A stretch of DNA of 64,000 nt from JBNKHG01 sp050290225 (GTDB lineage: Bacteria; Pseudomonadota; Gammaproteobacteria; Pseudomonadales; Cellvibrionaceae), in the NCBI GenBank assembly GCA_050290225.1, contig JBNKHG010000026.1, positions 1-64,000 of the forward strand, read 5' to 3'. Position 1 is the stretch's first letter; every line of letters starts with the position of its first letter. A program made the position numbers and the translations under genes. Shown here piece by piece: positions 8,289 through 17,284 of the stretch. The notes beneath the pieces are model-generated. The model was not told where the DNA came from. It ran no database searches and saw only the letters and a program-made list of their open reading frames with translations.

Positions 8289-9377
8289 TCAATCAGCCGA
8301 AACAGTGATCTCCGGCACCACCGACTGCCCGGCCATACCCCACAACCCGGCCGCCATCCGGCGGGCAATCTCCCGATAGGTCTGGCTCACCGGCGATTCC
8401 GCATCCGCCACCACCGAGGGGTTGCCGCCGTCCGTGCTCTCGCGAATGGCCAGATCCAAAGGCAGCGCCCCCAGCAGCGTGGTTTGGTAGTCCCGCGCGA
8501 TACGCTCACCGCCGCCAGATCCAAAAATAGGTTCCTCATGACCACATTTTGAGCAAATATGGGTGGCCATATTCTCCACCACTCCCAACACCGGAATATT
8601 CACCTTGCGGAACATCTCAATGCCTTTCTTCGCATCGAGGAGCGCAATATCCTGTGGCGTGGTCACCACCACCGCGCCGGTTACCGGCACCTTTTGTGAC
8701 AACGTCAACTGAATATCCCCCGTCCCCGGCGGCATATCGATCAGCAGGTAATCCAGATCACGCCATCGGGTCTGGGTCAGCAGTTGCTGCAATGCGCCAC
8801 TGACCATGGGGCCACGCCACACCATCGGTGTATTTTCGGTCACCAGATACCCCATGGATATCGACTGAATCCCATGCGCTTCCACCGGCAGCATATGCTG
8901 GGGATCGGCCATTTGCGGTCGCACATTTCCCACCCCCAACATCTGCGGCTGGCTGGGTCCGTAAATATCCGCATCCAGAATCCCCACACTGGCGCCTTCA
9001 GCAGCCAGGGCCAGGGCCAGATTCACGGTGGTGGTGGATTTTCCCACCCCACCCTTGCCCGAAGCCACAGCGATAATATTTTTAACATTCGCGATCGCCG
9101 GCTGCTCATTGTGGCTTTGTGCGGGCTCCACATACCAACCCAGGACAACGTCAACCTGTGCAACGCCCTCGATTCCCACCAGCGCTTGCAACACCTGGTC
9201 CGACAATGACTGCCGCAGCCCCAGTGCCGGGTATCCCAGGACCACACTGACCGATACCTTGCCGCTGTTGATCTCGATACTGTAGATGGCCCCCAGGGTG
9301 ACCAAGTCTTGATCCAGGTAGGGATCAGCCACTTGGCGTAACGCATTTTCCACGGCTTCTCGAGTGACTTGAGTCAC
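8289..9377 (-). CDS. apbC: Fe-S cluster carrier ATPase, Mrp/ApbC family
   Basis: 362 residues from a GTG at 9377 preceded by AAGGAGAG. The frame is open further up to 9665, but that part runs towards metG and lacks family similarity. An N-terminal MIP18/DUF59 domain (about 1-85) is followed by a deviant Walker A GKGGVGKST (107-115). Cys275 and Cys278 (CSKC) bridge the bound Fe-S cluster in the dimer. The protein loads Fe-S clusters on to apo-proteins in the cytosol. It is transcribed divergently from metG. Confidence 0.95.
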   Translation of the reverse strand: MTQVTREAVENALRQVADPYLDQDLVTLGAIYSIEINSGKVSVSVVLGYPALGLRQSLSDQVLQALVGIEGVAQVDVVLGWYVEPAQSHNEQPAIANVKNIIAVASGKGGVGKSTTTVNLALALAAEGASVGILDADIYGPSQPQMLGVGNVRPQMADPQHMLPVEAHGIQSISMGYLVTENTPMVWRGPMVSGALQQLLTQTRWRDLDYLLIDMPPGTGDIQLTLSQKVPVTGAVVVTTPQDIALLDAKKGIEMFRKVNIPVLGVVENMATHICSKCGHEEPIFGSGGGERIARDYQTTLLGALPLDLAIRESTDGGNPSVVADAESPVSQTYREIARRMAAGLWGMAGQSVVPEITVSAD

Positions 9378-9750
9378 GAAATCTCTCCTTTCTGTGATTT
9401 GACTCGGACGCCCTTTGAGCCCTGGCCGGGCATAGTTGCGGCGTCCGCTGCCAGACAAAGTGCCGGTAGCCGGATAAATTGCCGGCAGCCAAACAAAATA
9501 TGGGGTATGAAACAGGAAAAACCAAGTAATATACTCAAGTTTACGCCTAATCCCACTGCGGTTCCCGGTAACTGACTGCTTCACAAGCAAAAAAATGCTA
9601 TAGTCCGCCCCCTTAAAAATTGTGCACCGAAGGCCGCACACAGGCCACGACCCCGACTTGAGCATTTTTCAAAACCAGGGGCGTGGTACCGCTTTATCGG
9701 ACCAGCACCCCTTAATCCGGATACAGAATTTTAAACAGCGACAAGAATCC
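9378..9750. promoter_or_regulatory. divergent apbC/metG intergenic region with extended -10 promoter
   Basis: This 373-bp gap separates two divergent genes. For metG, an extended -10 box TGCTATAGT lies at 9596-9604, followed by a C-rich start region, with no convincing -35. Transcription would begin near 9611, leaving a leader of about 140 bases. I saw no recognisable riboswitch or T-box in it. Confidence 0.45.
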
Positions 9751-11790
9751 ATGACCGAGCGCCGTAAAATCCTAGTTACAAGTGCACTGCCCTATGCCAA
9801 CGGTTCCATTCATTTGGGACATTTGGTGGAATATATCCAGACGGATATCTGGGTGCGTTTCCAAAAACTGCGTGGCAACGAATGCACTTACGTCTGCGCA
9901 GACGACGCCCACGGTACAGCGATCATGCTGAAAGCGGAGCAGCTGGGCCTGACGCCCGAACAGCAGATCGCCAACGTCAAATCCGAACACGAAAAGGACT
10001 TCGCCGAGTTTCTGGTGAATTTCGACAATTTCCATTCCACCCACTCAGAAGAAAATCGCGAACTCAGCGAACTGATCTACAAACGTCTCAAGGCCAATGG
10101 CCATATCGCCAGCCGTACCATTACCCAGGCCTATGACCCGGAAAAAAACCTGTTCCTGGCCGATCGCTATATCAAGGGCAGTTGCCCACGCTGCAAAACC
10201 GAAGACCAGTATGGTGACAATTGTGAGGCCTGTGGCGCCACCTATTCGCCCACCGAGCTGATTAATCCCAAGTCAGTGATCTCTGGCGCCACACCCATAG
10301 ACAAGGATTCCGAGCACTTCTTCTTTAAACTCCCGGAATTCGAAACATTCCTGAAGGACTGGACACGCGCCGGTCACCTCCAGGTGGAGGTATCCAACAA
10401 GCTGGCCGAATGGCTGGATGCGGGTCTACAGGAGTGGGATATCTCCCGCGACGCCCCCTATTTCGGTTTTGAAATTCCCGATGCCCCGGGAAAGTATTTT
10501 TACGTCTGGCTGGATGCCCCCATCGGCTACATGGCCAGCTTTAAGCATTACCTCAAGCAGCGGGAGGACATCGACGCCGAAGCGGTATTCGACGAATTCT
10601 GGAATAAGGATTCCAGGACGGAGTTGTATCACTTTATTGGCAAGGATATCGTCAACTTCCACGCCCTTTTCTGGCCCTCCATGTTGCAATCCGCCGAATT
10701 CCGTACACCCACCAAAGTGTGCGTGCACGGCTTTCTCACCGTCAACGGCCAGAAGATGTCCAAATCACGCGGCACGTTTATCAACGCCCGCACCTACCTG
10801 GACCACTTGCAACCGGAATACCTGCGTTACTACTTTGCCGCCAAACTGGGGGCGGCAGTGGATGACCTGGATCTTAATCTGGAGGACTTCGTCCAGCGGG
10901 TGAACAGCGACCTGGTGGGCAAAGTGGTCAATATTGCGAGCCGCACCGCCAAGTTTGTCAGCAAGGCCGGCGGCACTCTGTCCACCCACAACGCCAATCC
11001 CGAATTATGGCAGCGATTTGTGGACGGCGGCGAAGTTATTGCCGAGCTTTACGAAAACCGCGAATTTGGCAAGGCCATGCGCGAGATCATGGCTCTGGCC
11101 GATGCCGCCAACGAATATATCGCCGCCCAGGCTCCGTGGAGCCTGGCAAAAGAGGAAGGGACAGAACAGCAGGTACTGGATATCTGCAGCCTGGGCATCA
11201 ATATGTTCCGTGCACTCGTCACCTATCTCAAGCCGGTACTGCCGGCCCTGGCGACCAAGGCCGAAGCCTTCCTGGACGAGATCCTGGACTGGTCTCAACC
11301 GATTGGTTTCAGGGCTGGCGACAGTATCAACAAGTTCAAGCCGCTGCTGACCCGCATCGAAAAAGACAAGGTGGACGCGATGGTGGAGGCCAGCAAAGAG
11401 GCGCTAGCCACGACAACGGCTGCCGCCGCGCCGAAAGGCCCCCTGGCAGATGAGCCCCTTGCGGAGGAGATCCAGTTTGGCGACTTTGCCAAGGTAGATC
11501 TGCGCGTGGCCCTGATTGCCAAGGCCGAACATGTAGAGGGCGCCGACAAGCTGTTGCGCCTGACCCTGGATTTGGGTGGCGAGACCCGCAACGTCTTCTC
11601 CGGTATCAAAAGCGCTTATCAACCGGAAGACCTGGAGGGCAAGCTTACCGTTATGGTCGCCAACCTCGCGCCGCGAAAAATGAAGTTCGGCGTTTCCGAA
11701 GGCATGGTGCTGGCGGCGGGCCCGGGCGGTAAAGATATTTATCTGCTGGAACCTCACGCGGGTGCCAAACCGGGGCAGCGGGTTATGTAG
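9751..11790 (+). CDS. metG: methionyl-tRNA synthetase
   Basis: 679 residues from the ATG at 9751 (MTERRKILVTSALPYANG), which matches the family start. The class I signature HLGH is at 21-24 and KMSKS at 335-339. A zinc knuckle is formed by Cys145, Cys148, Cys158 and Cys161. The C-terminal 110 or so residues (FGDFAKVDLRV onward) form the tRNA-binding/dimerisation domain, separated by an Ala-rich linker. It charges tRNA-Met in the cytosol. The gene is followed by a perfect 23-bp stem-loop. Confidence 0.97.
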   Translation: MTERRKILVTSALPYANGSIHLGHLVEYIQTDIWVRFQKLRGNECTYVCADDAHGTAIMLKAEQLGLTPEQQIANVKSEHEKDFAEFLVNFDNFHSTHSEENRELSELIYKRLKANGHIASRTITQAYDPEKNLFLADRYIKGSCPRCKTEDQYGDNCEACGATYSPTELINPKSVISGATPIDKDSEHFFFKLPEFETFLKDWTRAGHLQVEVSNKLAEWLDAGLQEWDISRDAPYFGFEIPDAPGKYFYVWLDAPIGYMASFKHYLKQREDIDAEAVFDEFWNKDSRTELYHFIGKDIVNFHALFWPSMLQSAEFRTPTKVCVHGFLTVNGQKMSKSRGTFINARTYLDHLQPEYLRYYFAAKLGAAVDDLDLNLEDFVQRVNSDLVGKVVNIASRTAKFVSKAGGTLSTHNANPELWQRFVDGGEVIAELYENREFGKAMREIMALADAANEYIAAQAPWSLAKEEGTEQQVLDICSLGINMFRALVTYLKPVLPALATKAEAFLDEILDWSQPIGFRAGDSINKFKPLLTRIEKDKVDAMVEASKEALATTTAAAAPKGPLADEPLAEEIQFGDFAKVDLRVALIAKAEHVEGADKLLRLTLDLGGETRNVFSGIKSAYQPEDLEGKLTVMVANLAPRKMKFGVSEGMVLAAGPGGKDIYLLEPHAGAKPGQRVM

Positions 11791-11804
11791 CTGGAAAAGC
11801 GGCA

Positions 11805-11861
11805 AGCGACAAGCCCCAAGCTGCAAGAACTCTTGAGGCTTGCAGCTTGGGGCTTGTCGCT
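11805..11861 (+). terminator. perfect 23-bp stem-loop after metG
   Basis: Arms 11805-11827 and 11839-11861 are perfectly complementary with an 11-base loop. The arm contains CTTGCAGCTTG, the same word family as the CTTGCNG repeats elsewhere in the window. No T-run follows, so it is either an atypical terminator/mRNA-stabilising stem or a repeat element of the REP type. Confidence 0.55.
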
Positions 11862-11981
11862 ATGAAATCAATAGAGCCAGCCAGTAACGCTTATCGAAAA
11901 AACCGTTAACAACCGACTCATTAATCAATTACCCTAATAGGTTAATTATCGACGGGTAACTGGCGACTAGAGACCGATATA

Positions 11982-12557
11982 ATGACTGACTTTGCAGTGA
12001 TCCTGCTGAGTACCATTCTGGTAAACAACTTTGTGCTGGTGCAGTTCCTGGGCCTGTGCCCCTTTATGGGCGTCTCCAACAAACTGGAAACGGCTATCGG
12101 CATGGGCGGCGCCACCACTTTTGTACTGACGCTTGCGTCGGTTGCCAGCTATCTCGTACACACCTATATCCTGGCTCCCCTGGGATTGGATTACCTGCGA
12201 ACGATCGCGTTTATCCTGGTGATTGCCGTCGTCGTACAATTTGCGAAAATGTTTATTGAGAAAACCAGTCCCCTGCTGTACCGGGTGCTGGGTGTATTCC
12301 TGCCACTGATCACCACAAACTGCGCCGTACTGGGCGTGGCCCTGCAGAACACCAACAAGGCCCACAACTTCTTTGAATCCACCTTCTACGGGTTTGGTGC
12401 GGCCCTTGGCTTCTCCCTGGTGCTGGTGCTCTTTTCGGCCATGCGCGAGCGTCTGGCGGTGGCCGATGTGCCCACCCCGTTCAAAGGAGCCGCCATCGGC
12501 ATGATTACCGCAGGCCTGATGTCCCTGGCCTTTATGGGCTTTAGCGGTCTGGTATAG
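11982..12557 (+). CDS. rsxA: Rnf electron transport complex subunit A
   Basis: 191 residues, an integral inner-membrane protein with about six membrane spans. It is one of the two homologous subunits (with RsxE) that form the core of the Rnf/Rsx complex. The family start (MTDFAVILLSTILVNNFVL) and the GLCPFMGVSN segment are clear. Rnf couples electron transfer between ferredoxin and NAD to ion movement; in enterobacteria the same complex keeps SoxR reduced. It is the first gene of rsxABCDGE. The ribosome binding site is weak. Confidence 0.96.
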   Translation: MTDFAVILLSTILVNNFVLVQFLGLCPFMGVSNKLETAIGMGGATTFVLTLASVASYLVHTYILAPLGLDYLRTIAFILVIAVVVQFAKMFIEKTSPLLYRVLGVFLPLITTNCAVLGVALQNTNKAHNFFESTFYGFGAALGFSLVLVLFSAMRERLAVADVPTPFKGAAIGMITAGLMSLAFMGFSGLV

Positions 12558-12598
12558 AGCCCCTGAATAGAAAACTGAACTGAATCCTGTCGCCCCCT

Positions 12599-13231
12599 AT
12601 GATTGAACTTATCAGCCAAAACCCGATTGCCGCCTCCCTGCTGGCCCTGGTCGGACTGTCCCTGGTGTTCGGCGCCGTGCTGGGTTTTGCCGCTGTTCGC
12701 TTCAAAGTCGAAGGTGATCCCATTGTCGACCAGATTGATGCCCTCCTGCCTCAAACCCAGTGCGGTCAGTGTGGCCATCCCGGTTGCCGGCCCTATGCCC
12801 AGGCCATTGCCAACGGCGAAGCCATCAACAAGTGCCCTCCAGGCGGGCAGTCCACCATTAATGCCCTGGCCAACCTGCTGGACGTGGAGGCCCCCACCCT
12901 GGACGAGGAGCACGGTGAAGAGTCCGATGTCGCCAAGGTGGCCTATATCCGTGAGGAGGAGTGCATCGGCTGCACCAAGTGCATTCAGGCCTGCCCCATG
13001 GATGCCATCCTTGGCGCCGCCAAGCAGATGCATACAGTGATTGCCGACGAGTGTACGGGCTGCGATCTCTGTGTAGAGCCCTGCCCGGTAGACTGCATTG
13101 ATATGATCCCGGTGACCAGCACCCCGACGGATTGGAAGTGGGAACTGCCGCCATCGAGTAAAGAGCAAGTGATGAAGCTGATCGCAACGGACCAACGCGG
13201 CACGATTGAAACCCGGGGAGAAGCCGCGTGA
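12599..13231 (+). CDS. rsxB: Rnf electron transport complex subunit B (Fe-S protein)
   Basis: 210 residues. An N-terminal membrane anchor covers about residues 12-33. A four-Cys cluster site follows (Cys55, Cys58, Cys63, Cys80), then two ferredoxin-type [4Fe-4S] motifs: Cys122/125/128/132 and Cys152/155/158/162, each closing with CP. It receives electrons from ferredoxin in the cytosol and passes them into the complex. Its stop codon overlaps the rsxC GTG start (GTGA). Confidence 0.96.
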   Translation: MIELISQNPIAASLLALVGLSLVFGAVLGFAAVRFKVEGDPIVDQIDALLPQTQCGQCGHPGCRPYAQAIANGEAINKCPPGGQSTINALANLLDVEAPTLDEEHGEESDVAKVAYIREEECIGCTKCIQACPMDAILGAAKQMHTVIADECTGCDLCVEPCPVDCIDMIPVTSTPTDWKWELPPSSKEQVMKLIATDQRGTIETRGEAA

Positions 13232-15507
13232 GAAAGATTTGGGATATTCACGGCGGTGTCCATCCCCCGGAAAACAAACGCCAGTCCATGCAACTGCCTC
13301 TCGGCGAAATAAGCTTGCCACCGCAGCTGGTCCTGCCCCTCAGCCAACATATCGGCGCCCCTGCCAAACCGGTAGTGAATGTGGGGGAGCGGGTGTTAAC
13401 CGGGCAGTTGATCGCTGAAGCCAATGGCGTTGTCAGCGCACCGGTGCACGCCTCCTCATCCGGCACCATTGTCGCCATTGAAGAACGGCCTGTACCCCAC
13501 CCATCGGGAATGAGCGGCCGCTGTATCGTGATCGAGACCGACGGCCGCGACGAGTGGGTGACACTGGAGCCCTGCGAGGATTATCGACAGCTGGATCGAG
13601 AAACCCTGCTCACTAAAATCCGCAACGCCGGTATCGCCGGCATGGGTGGTGCAGGCTTCCCGGCAGCGGTCAAGCTCAACCCCCGCAGCGACCAGCCGAT
13701 CGACACCCTGATTATCAATGGTACCGAATGCGAACCCTATATCACCGCCGACGATATGCTGATGCAAACCCGCGCCGATGAAGTGGTGGCGGGAACCCTG
13801 CTGCTGGCAGAATTGCTGGGTCGCCCGGAACAGACCCTGATCGGTATCGAGGACAACAAACCCGATGCCATCGCCGCCGTCACCCAGGCAACGAAAGACT
13901 CCCCAGTCGAGGTGGTAAGTTTTCCCACCAAGTACCCTTCCGGCGGCGAGAAACAGTTGATACAGATTCTCACCGGGCGTGAAGTTCCCAGCGGAGCCCT
14001 GCCCGCCAGTATCGGTGTGGTCTGCCAGAATGTCGGCTCCACCGTCGCGGCCTACCGTGCGGTGCGATACGGCGAGCCCCTGATCTCACGCCTTACCACG
14101 GTAGTCGGCGAAGCCCTGGAAACCCAGCGCAACATACAGGTGCGCCTGGGCACCCCCATCGAACATATATTGCAAGCCCACGGCTTTGACGATAAAGCGG
14201 CGTCGCGGCTGGTGATGGGCGGCCCTATGATGGGCTTCGCCCTGCAGGACCCGAGCGTGCCGGTGGTGAAGACCACCAACTGTATCCTGGCTCCCAGTAA
14301 AGTCGAGCTGCCACCGCCGCCGCCCGCCCAGGCCTGTATCCGTTGTGGCATGTGTGCGGAAGCCTGCCCGGCCAGCCTGCTGCCGCAGCAACTGTACTGG
14401 TACGCTCAGGCGGAAGATTTTGAAAAGCTCCAGGCTCACAACCTCGCCGATTGTATCGAGTGCGGAGCCTGTTCCTATGTCTGCCCAAGCAATATCCCCC
14501 TGGTGCAGTATTACCGGGCATCCAAAGGCTCCATACGGCAACTGGCCATTGAGAAACAGAAATCTGATCGCTCGCGCCAGCGCTTTGAATTCCGCCAGCA
14601 ACGCATTGCCAAGGCCGAGGCCGAGAAAGAGGCCAAACGCGAGGCCCGCAAGCAAGCCGCTGCCGAAGCCAAGAAAAAACTCGAGGCCCAAAAGGCTGCG
14701 GGTGCGGCCGAACCGAAAGACGACAAGGCCGATGTCGTCTCTGCTGCCCTGGCTCGTGTCCAGGCCAAACAGGCATCACCGGAAGAGCAGAAAGCCAAAC
14801 TTGAACGCAGTTTGAATTCAGCCAACAGTCGCCTGGAAAAAGCCCGGGAGCGGGTGGCCAATGCCGACCCGGAACAGCGAGAAAAACTTGAGGCCCGCGT
14901 CAAGGATGCAGAGCAGCGCGCTACCGAGGCCCAGAAAAAACTGGACGAATTTTTAGCCGCCGGGGAGGTATCCAACACCAAGGAAGCAATCTCTGCGGCC
15001 GGCAATGCGGATCCGGTTGCCGCAGCCATTGAGCGCGCCAAGGCCAAAATGGCGCTGCCTCCGGATGAAAAACTGAAGGCCAATATGGAGTCCCTGAGCA
15101 AGCGTCTGCAAAAAGCCGAGGAAAAGCTCGCTGCCGCCCAGGCCGAGGGAAGTGACACAGTTGCGGCCCTGCAGACCGGCGTCGACAAACTGAAAGGCAA
15201 GATCGCCGATGTAGAACGCGAGTTGGCCGAGTTAGCGCCAACCCAGACCAAGCCTGAACCTGCCGGCGAAGTCGATGCCGCGGCGGCGGCTATCGAAAAA
15301 GCCAAGGCAAAGGCCGCAGCCCAGACGACCCTATCGCCGGAAGAAAAACTGCGCGCCCAACGGGATTCGCTGCAAACCCGCCTGGAAAAAGCCCGCGCCA
15401 AATTGGCCAAGGCGGAAACCGAGGGCGACGACAATGTGGACGCCTTCCGCACCGCAGTGGACAAGTTGGAATCCAAGCTGGCGGATACCGAATCACAACT
15501 GAATTAG
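13228..15507 (+). CDS. rsxC: Rnf electron transport complex subunit C with three-repeat tail
   Basis: 759 residues from a GTG start overlapping rsxB. The NADH/FMN-binding part includes GAGFPAAVKL (141-150). Two [4Fe-4S] motifs lie at Cys370/373/376/380 and Cys409/412/415/419. The catalytic part ends near residue 435. The rest is a highly charged Ala/Lys/Glu tail, predicted coiled coil, with three tandem repeats of about 75 residues (roughly 503-577, 596-669, 683-759). Each repeat has an AAIxxAKAK start, a P-(D/E)-E-K segment and an RLxKAxxKLA helix. RsxC tails vary among proteobacteria; the function of this one is unknown. Confidence 0.95.
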   Translation: MRKIWDIHGGVHPPENKRQSMQLPLGEISLPPQLVLPLSQHIGAPAKPVVNVGERVLTGQLIAEANGVVSAPVHASSSGTIVAIEERPVPHPSGMSGRCIVIETDGRDEWVTLEPCEDYRQLDRETLLTKIRNAGIAGMGGAGFPAAVKLNPRSDQPIDTLIINGTECEPYITADDMLMQTRADEVVAGTLLLAELLGRPEQTLIGIEDNKPDAIAAVTQATKDSPVEVVSFPTKYPSGGEKQLIQILTGREVPSGALPASIGVVCQNVGSTVAAYRAVRYGEPLISRLTTVVGEALETQRNIQVRLGTPIEHILQAHGFDDKAASRLVMGGPMMGFALQDPSVPVVKTTNCILAPSKVELPPPPPAQACIRCGMCAEACPASLLPQQLYWYAQAEDFEKLQAHNLADCIECGACSYVCPSNIPLVQYYRASKGSIRQLAIEKQKSDRSRQRFEFRQQRIAKAEAEKEAKREARKQAAAEAKKKLEAQKAAGAAEPKDDKADVVSAALARVQAKQASPEEQKAKLERSLNSANSRLEKARERVANADPEQREKLEARVKDAEQRATEAQKKLDEFLAAGEVSNTKEAISAAGNADPVAAAIERAKAKMALPPDEKLKANMESLSKRLQKAEEKLAAAQAEGSDTVAALQTGVDKLKGKIADVERELAELAPTQTKPEPAGEVDAAAAAIEKAKAKAAAQTTLSPEEKLRAQRDSLQTRLEKARAKLAKAETEGDDNVDAFRTAVDKLESKLADTESQLN
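14734..15504 (+). repeat. three tandem coding repeats in the rsxC tail
   Basis: Units correspond to residues about 503-577, 596-669 and 683-759. Units 2 and 3 are closest (AIE(R/K)AKAK, DEKL/EEKL, SLxxRLxKAxxKLAxAxxEG, DKLxxKxAD). Unit 1 is more diverged. In-frame duplication with later divergence is the simplest explanation. Confidence 0.8.
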
Positions 15508-15524
15508 GACGTTTAGGTTAGACC

Positions 15525-16586
15525 ATGGCGTTTATGCGCATTACCTCTCCCCACGCACACAAACCCGGCGATACCGGCGATGTGATGCGCCTGGTGTTAT
15601 TGGCCACGATTCCCGGGTTGATAGCACTGAGCTACTTTTTCGGCCCCGGCAGTCTGATGAATGTCGTCATGGCCAGTGCCACAGCGGTGACTTGCGAAGC
15701 CGCAATCCTGAAACTGCGCCGGCGCCCGGTGAATTTCTACCTCAGGGACTGCAGCGCCCTGGTCACCGGTGTGCTGCTGGGCCTGGCCCTACCGCCCTAC
15801 TGCCCCTGGTGGATTGTGGCGGTGGGTACCGGTTTTGCCATTATCCTGGCCAAGCATCTCTACGGTGGCATGGGCTTTAACCCCTTTAACCCGGCAATGG
15901 TGGGTTATGTGGTCCTGCTGATATCCTTCCCGGTGGAGATGACCCAGTGGGCGGCACCGCGGCCGGTACTGGCGGATGACCAATCTTTGGTGGGACCACT
16001 GACCGGTCTCTCGGCAATCTGGTTAGGCACACCGTTGGACGGTTACACCGCCGCCACCCCCCTGGATGTGTTCAAGCAGAACTCCAGCCTGCTGGTCGAA
16101 CACCTCTACACGACGCAAACCATATTCAGTACCGGTCGCTGGGCCGGCGCCGGCTGGGAATGGGCCAACCTCGGTTTTCTGGCAGGAGGCCTGTTCCTGC
16201 TCTATCGCCGCGTGTTCACTTGGCACGCCCCGGTGGGAATGCTGACGGCGCTGTTGTTAATGTCCGGTATTTTTTATGACGGCGGCAGCTCTACCAGCGG
16301 TGGTTCACCCCTGTTGCACCTGCTCTCCGGCGCCACCATGCTGGGCGCGTTTTTTATCATCACCGACCCGGTGACATCGGCAGTCAGTAACCGCGGCCGA
16401 CTGATTTATGGTGCTTGCGTCGGTGTGCTGGTGTATGTGATCCGCACCTGGGGTGCCTATCCGGATGCGGTGGCCTTTGCAGTGCTGCTGATGAATTTTG
16501 CCGCCCCCTTTATCGATTATTACACCCTGCCACGCACCTACGGTCACGACAAGACCCGCCGCGCTACGGAAAAGGAGAGCGCCTGA
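15525..16586 (+). CDS. rsxD: Rnf electron transport complex subunit D
   Basis: 353 residues, an integral inner-membrane protein related to NqrB with about nine or ten spans. In this family a Thr in an [S/T]GAT-type motif carries covalent FMN. Here the matching site reads DGYTAATPLD, with Thr178 as the likely acceptor and Ala in place of the usual Gly. A second SGAT (268-271) lies in a conserved membrane segment (LLSGATMLGAFF) and is less likely to be the flavin site. The stop codon overlaps the rsxG start (TGATG). Confidence 0.95.
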   Translation: MAFMRITSPHAHKPGDTGDVMRLVLLATIPGLIALSYFFGPGSLMNVVMASATAVTCEAAILKLRRRPVNFYLRDCSALVTGVLLGLALPPYCPWWIVAVGTGFAIILAKHLYGGMGFNPFNPAMVGYVVLLISFPVEMTQWAAPRPVLADDQSLVGPLTGLSAIWLGTPLDGYTAATPLDVFKQNSSLLVEHLYTTQTIFSTGRWAGAGWEWANLGFLAGGLFLLYRRVFTWHAPVGMLTALLLMSGIFYDGGSSTSGGSPLLHLLSGATMLGAFFIITDPVTSAVSNRGRLIYGACVGVLVYVIRTWGAYPDAVAFAVLLMNFAAPFIDYYTLPRTYGHDKTRRATEKESA

Positions 16587-17284
16587 TGCTCCTTGCAGAC
16601 TCCGTCAAAAAGAACAGCCTGTTACTGGGGACCTTCGCCCTGGTCACCGCCGGCATCCTGGCGGGCACCCAGCAGGGCACCAAGGACCTTATCGCTGCCG
16701 CAGAACGCAAAGCGGCGCAGAAAGCTCTGCTGGAAATCGTCCCTCTGGAACGCCACACCAATGACATCCTGATGGACACCGTCAGTATCCCCGCAGAATA
16801 TTGGGAAGGCCTGGGTCTTAAGACGGGCGGAGAAGTCAATATCGCCCGCGATCAGGGCCAACCGGTGGCCGCCATTGTTCCAGCCATTGCACCCGACGGT
16901 TATAGCGGCGATATCCGCATGATCGTCGGCGTTAACGCGGATGGCAGCATTGCCGGCGTGCGGGTGTTGAGCCACAACGAAACCCCGGGACTGGGCGATA
17001 AGGTGGACATAAAGAAGAGTGATTGGCTGCTCGGCTTTAACGGCAAGTCCCTTGCCGCTCCCTCACCGGAGCAGTGGAAAGTCAGGAAAGACGGGGGCGA
17101 CTTCGACCAGTTTACCGGTGCCACCATCACGCCGAGGGCAGTGGTCAAGCAGGTGAAACAGACCCTGGAGTTTTTCCAACAGGCGCGGTCGCTTCTGTTC
17201 CCTGATAAAGCAGAAACCGCCCCAACGAAAACTGAAAACGACGAGACAACTCTAACCGTTAACCAAACAGGGTCTGAGGCATGA
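16586..17284 (+). CDS. rsxG: Rnf electron transport complex subunit G (FMN-binding)
   Basis: 232 residues from the ATG at 16586, which overlaps the rsxD stop. The frame is open further back inside rsxD but that part is not RsxG-like. A single N-terminal span (about 11-30) anchors a periplasmic FMN domain. FTGATITP holds the acceptor Thr180 for covalent FMN, matching the family motif. The last 30 residues are a polar, Thr/Glu-rich tail. Its end overlaps rsxE (ATGA). Confidence 0.95.
   Translation: MLLADSVKKNSLLLGTFALVTAGILAGTQQGTKDLIAAAERKAAQKALLEIVPLERHTNDILMDTVSIPAEYWEGLGLKTGGEVNIARDQGQPVAAIVPAIAPDGYSGDIRMIVGVNADGSIAGVRVLSHNETPGLGDKVDIKKSDWLLGFNGKSLAAPSPEQWKVRKDGGDFDQFTGATITPRAVVKQVKQTLEFFQQARSLLFPDKAETAPTKTENDETTLTVNQTGSEA

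Noticed and set aside
7901..8308. Open frames running through the CTTGCGG array (repeating RLAACGL-type peptides)
   Set aside because: The low-complexity peptide is dictated by the 7-bp repeat, which is open in all frames. There is no start signal or homology.
12599..15507. rsxB/rsxC as a stand-alone ferredoxin or glycolate-oxidase-type Fe-S system
   Set aside because: All six rsx genes are present in the standard order with overlapping starts and stops.
16326..16337. SGAT at residues 268-271 of RsxD as the flavin site
   Set aside because: It lies in a hydrophobic segment conserved for other reasons. The site near Thr178 aligns better with the flavinylation region of the family.
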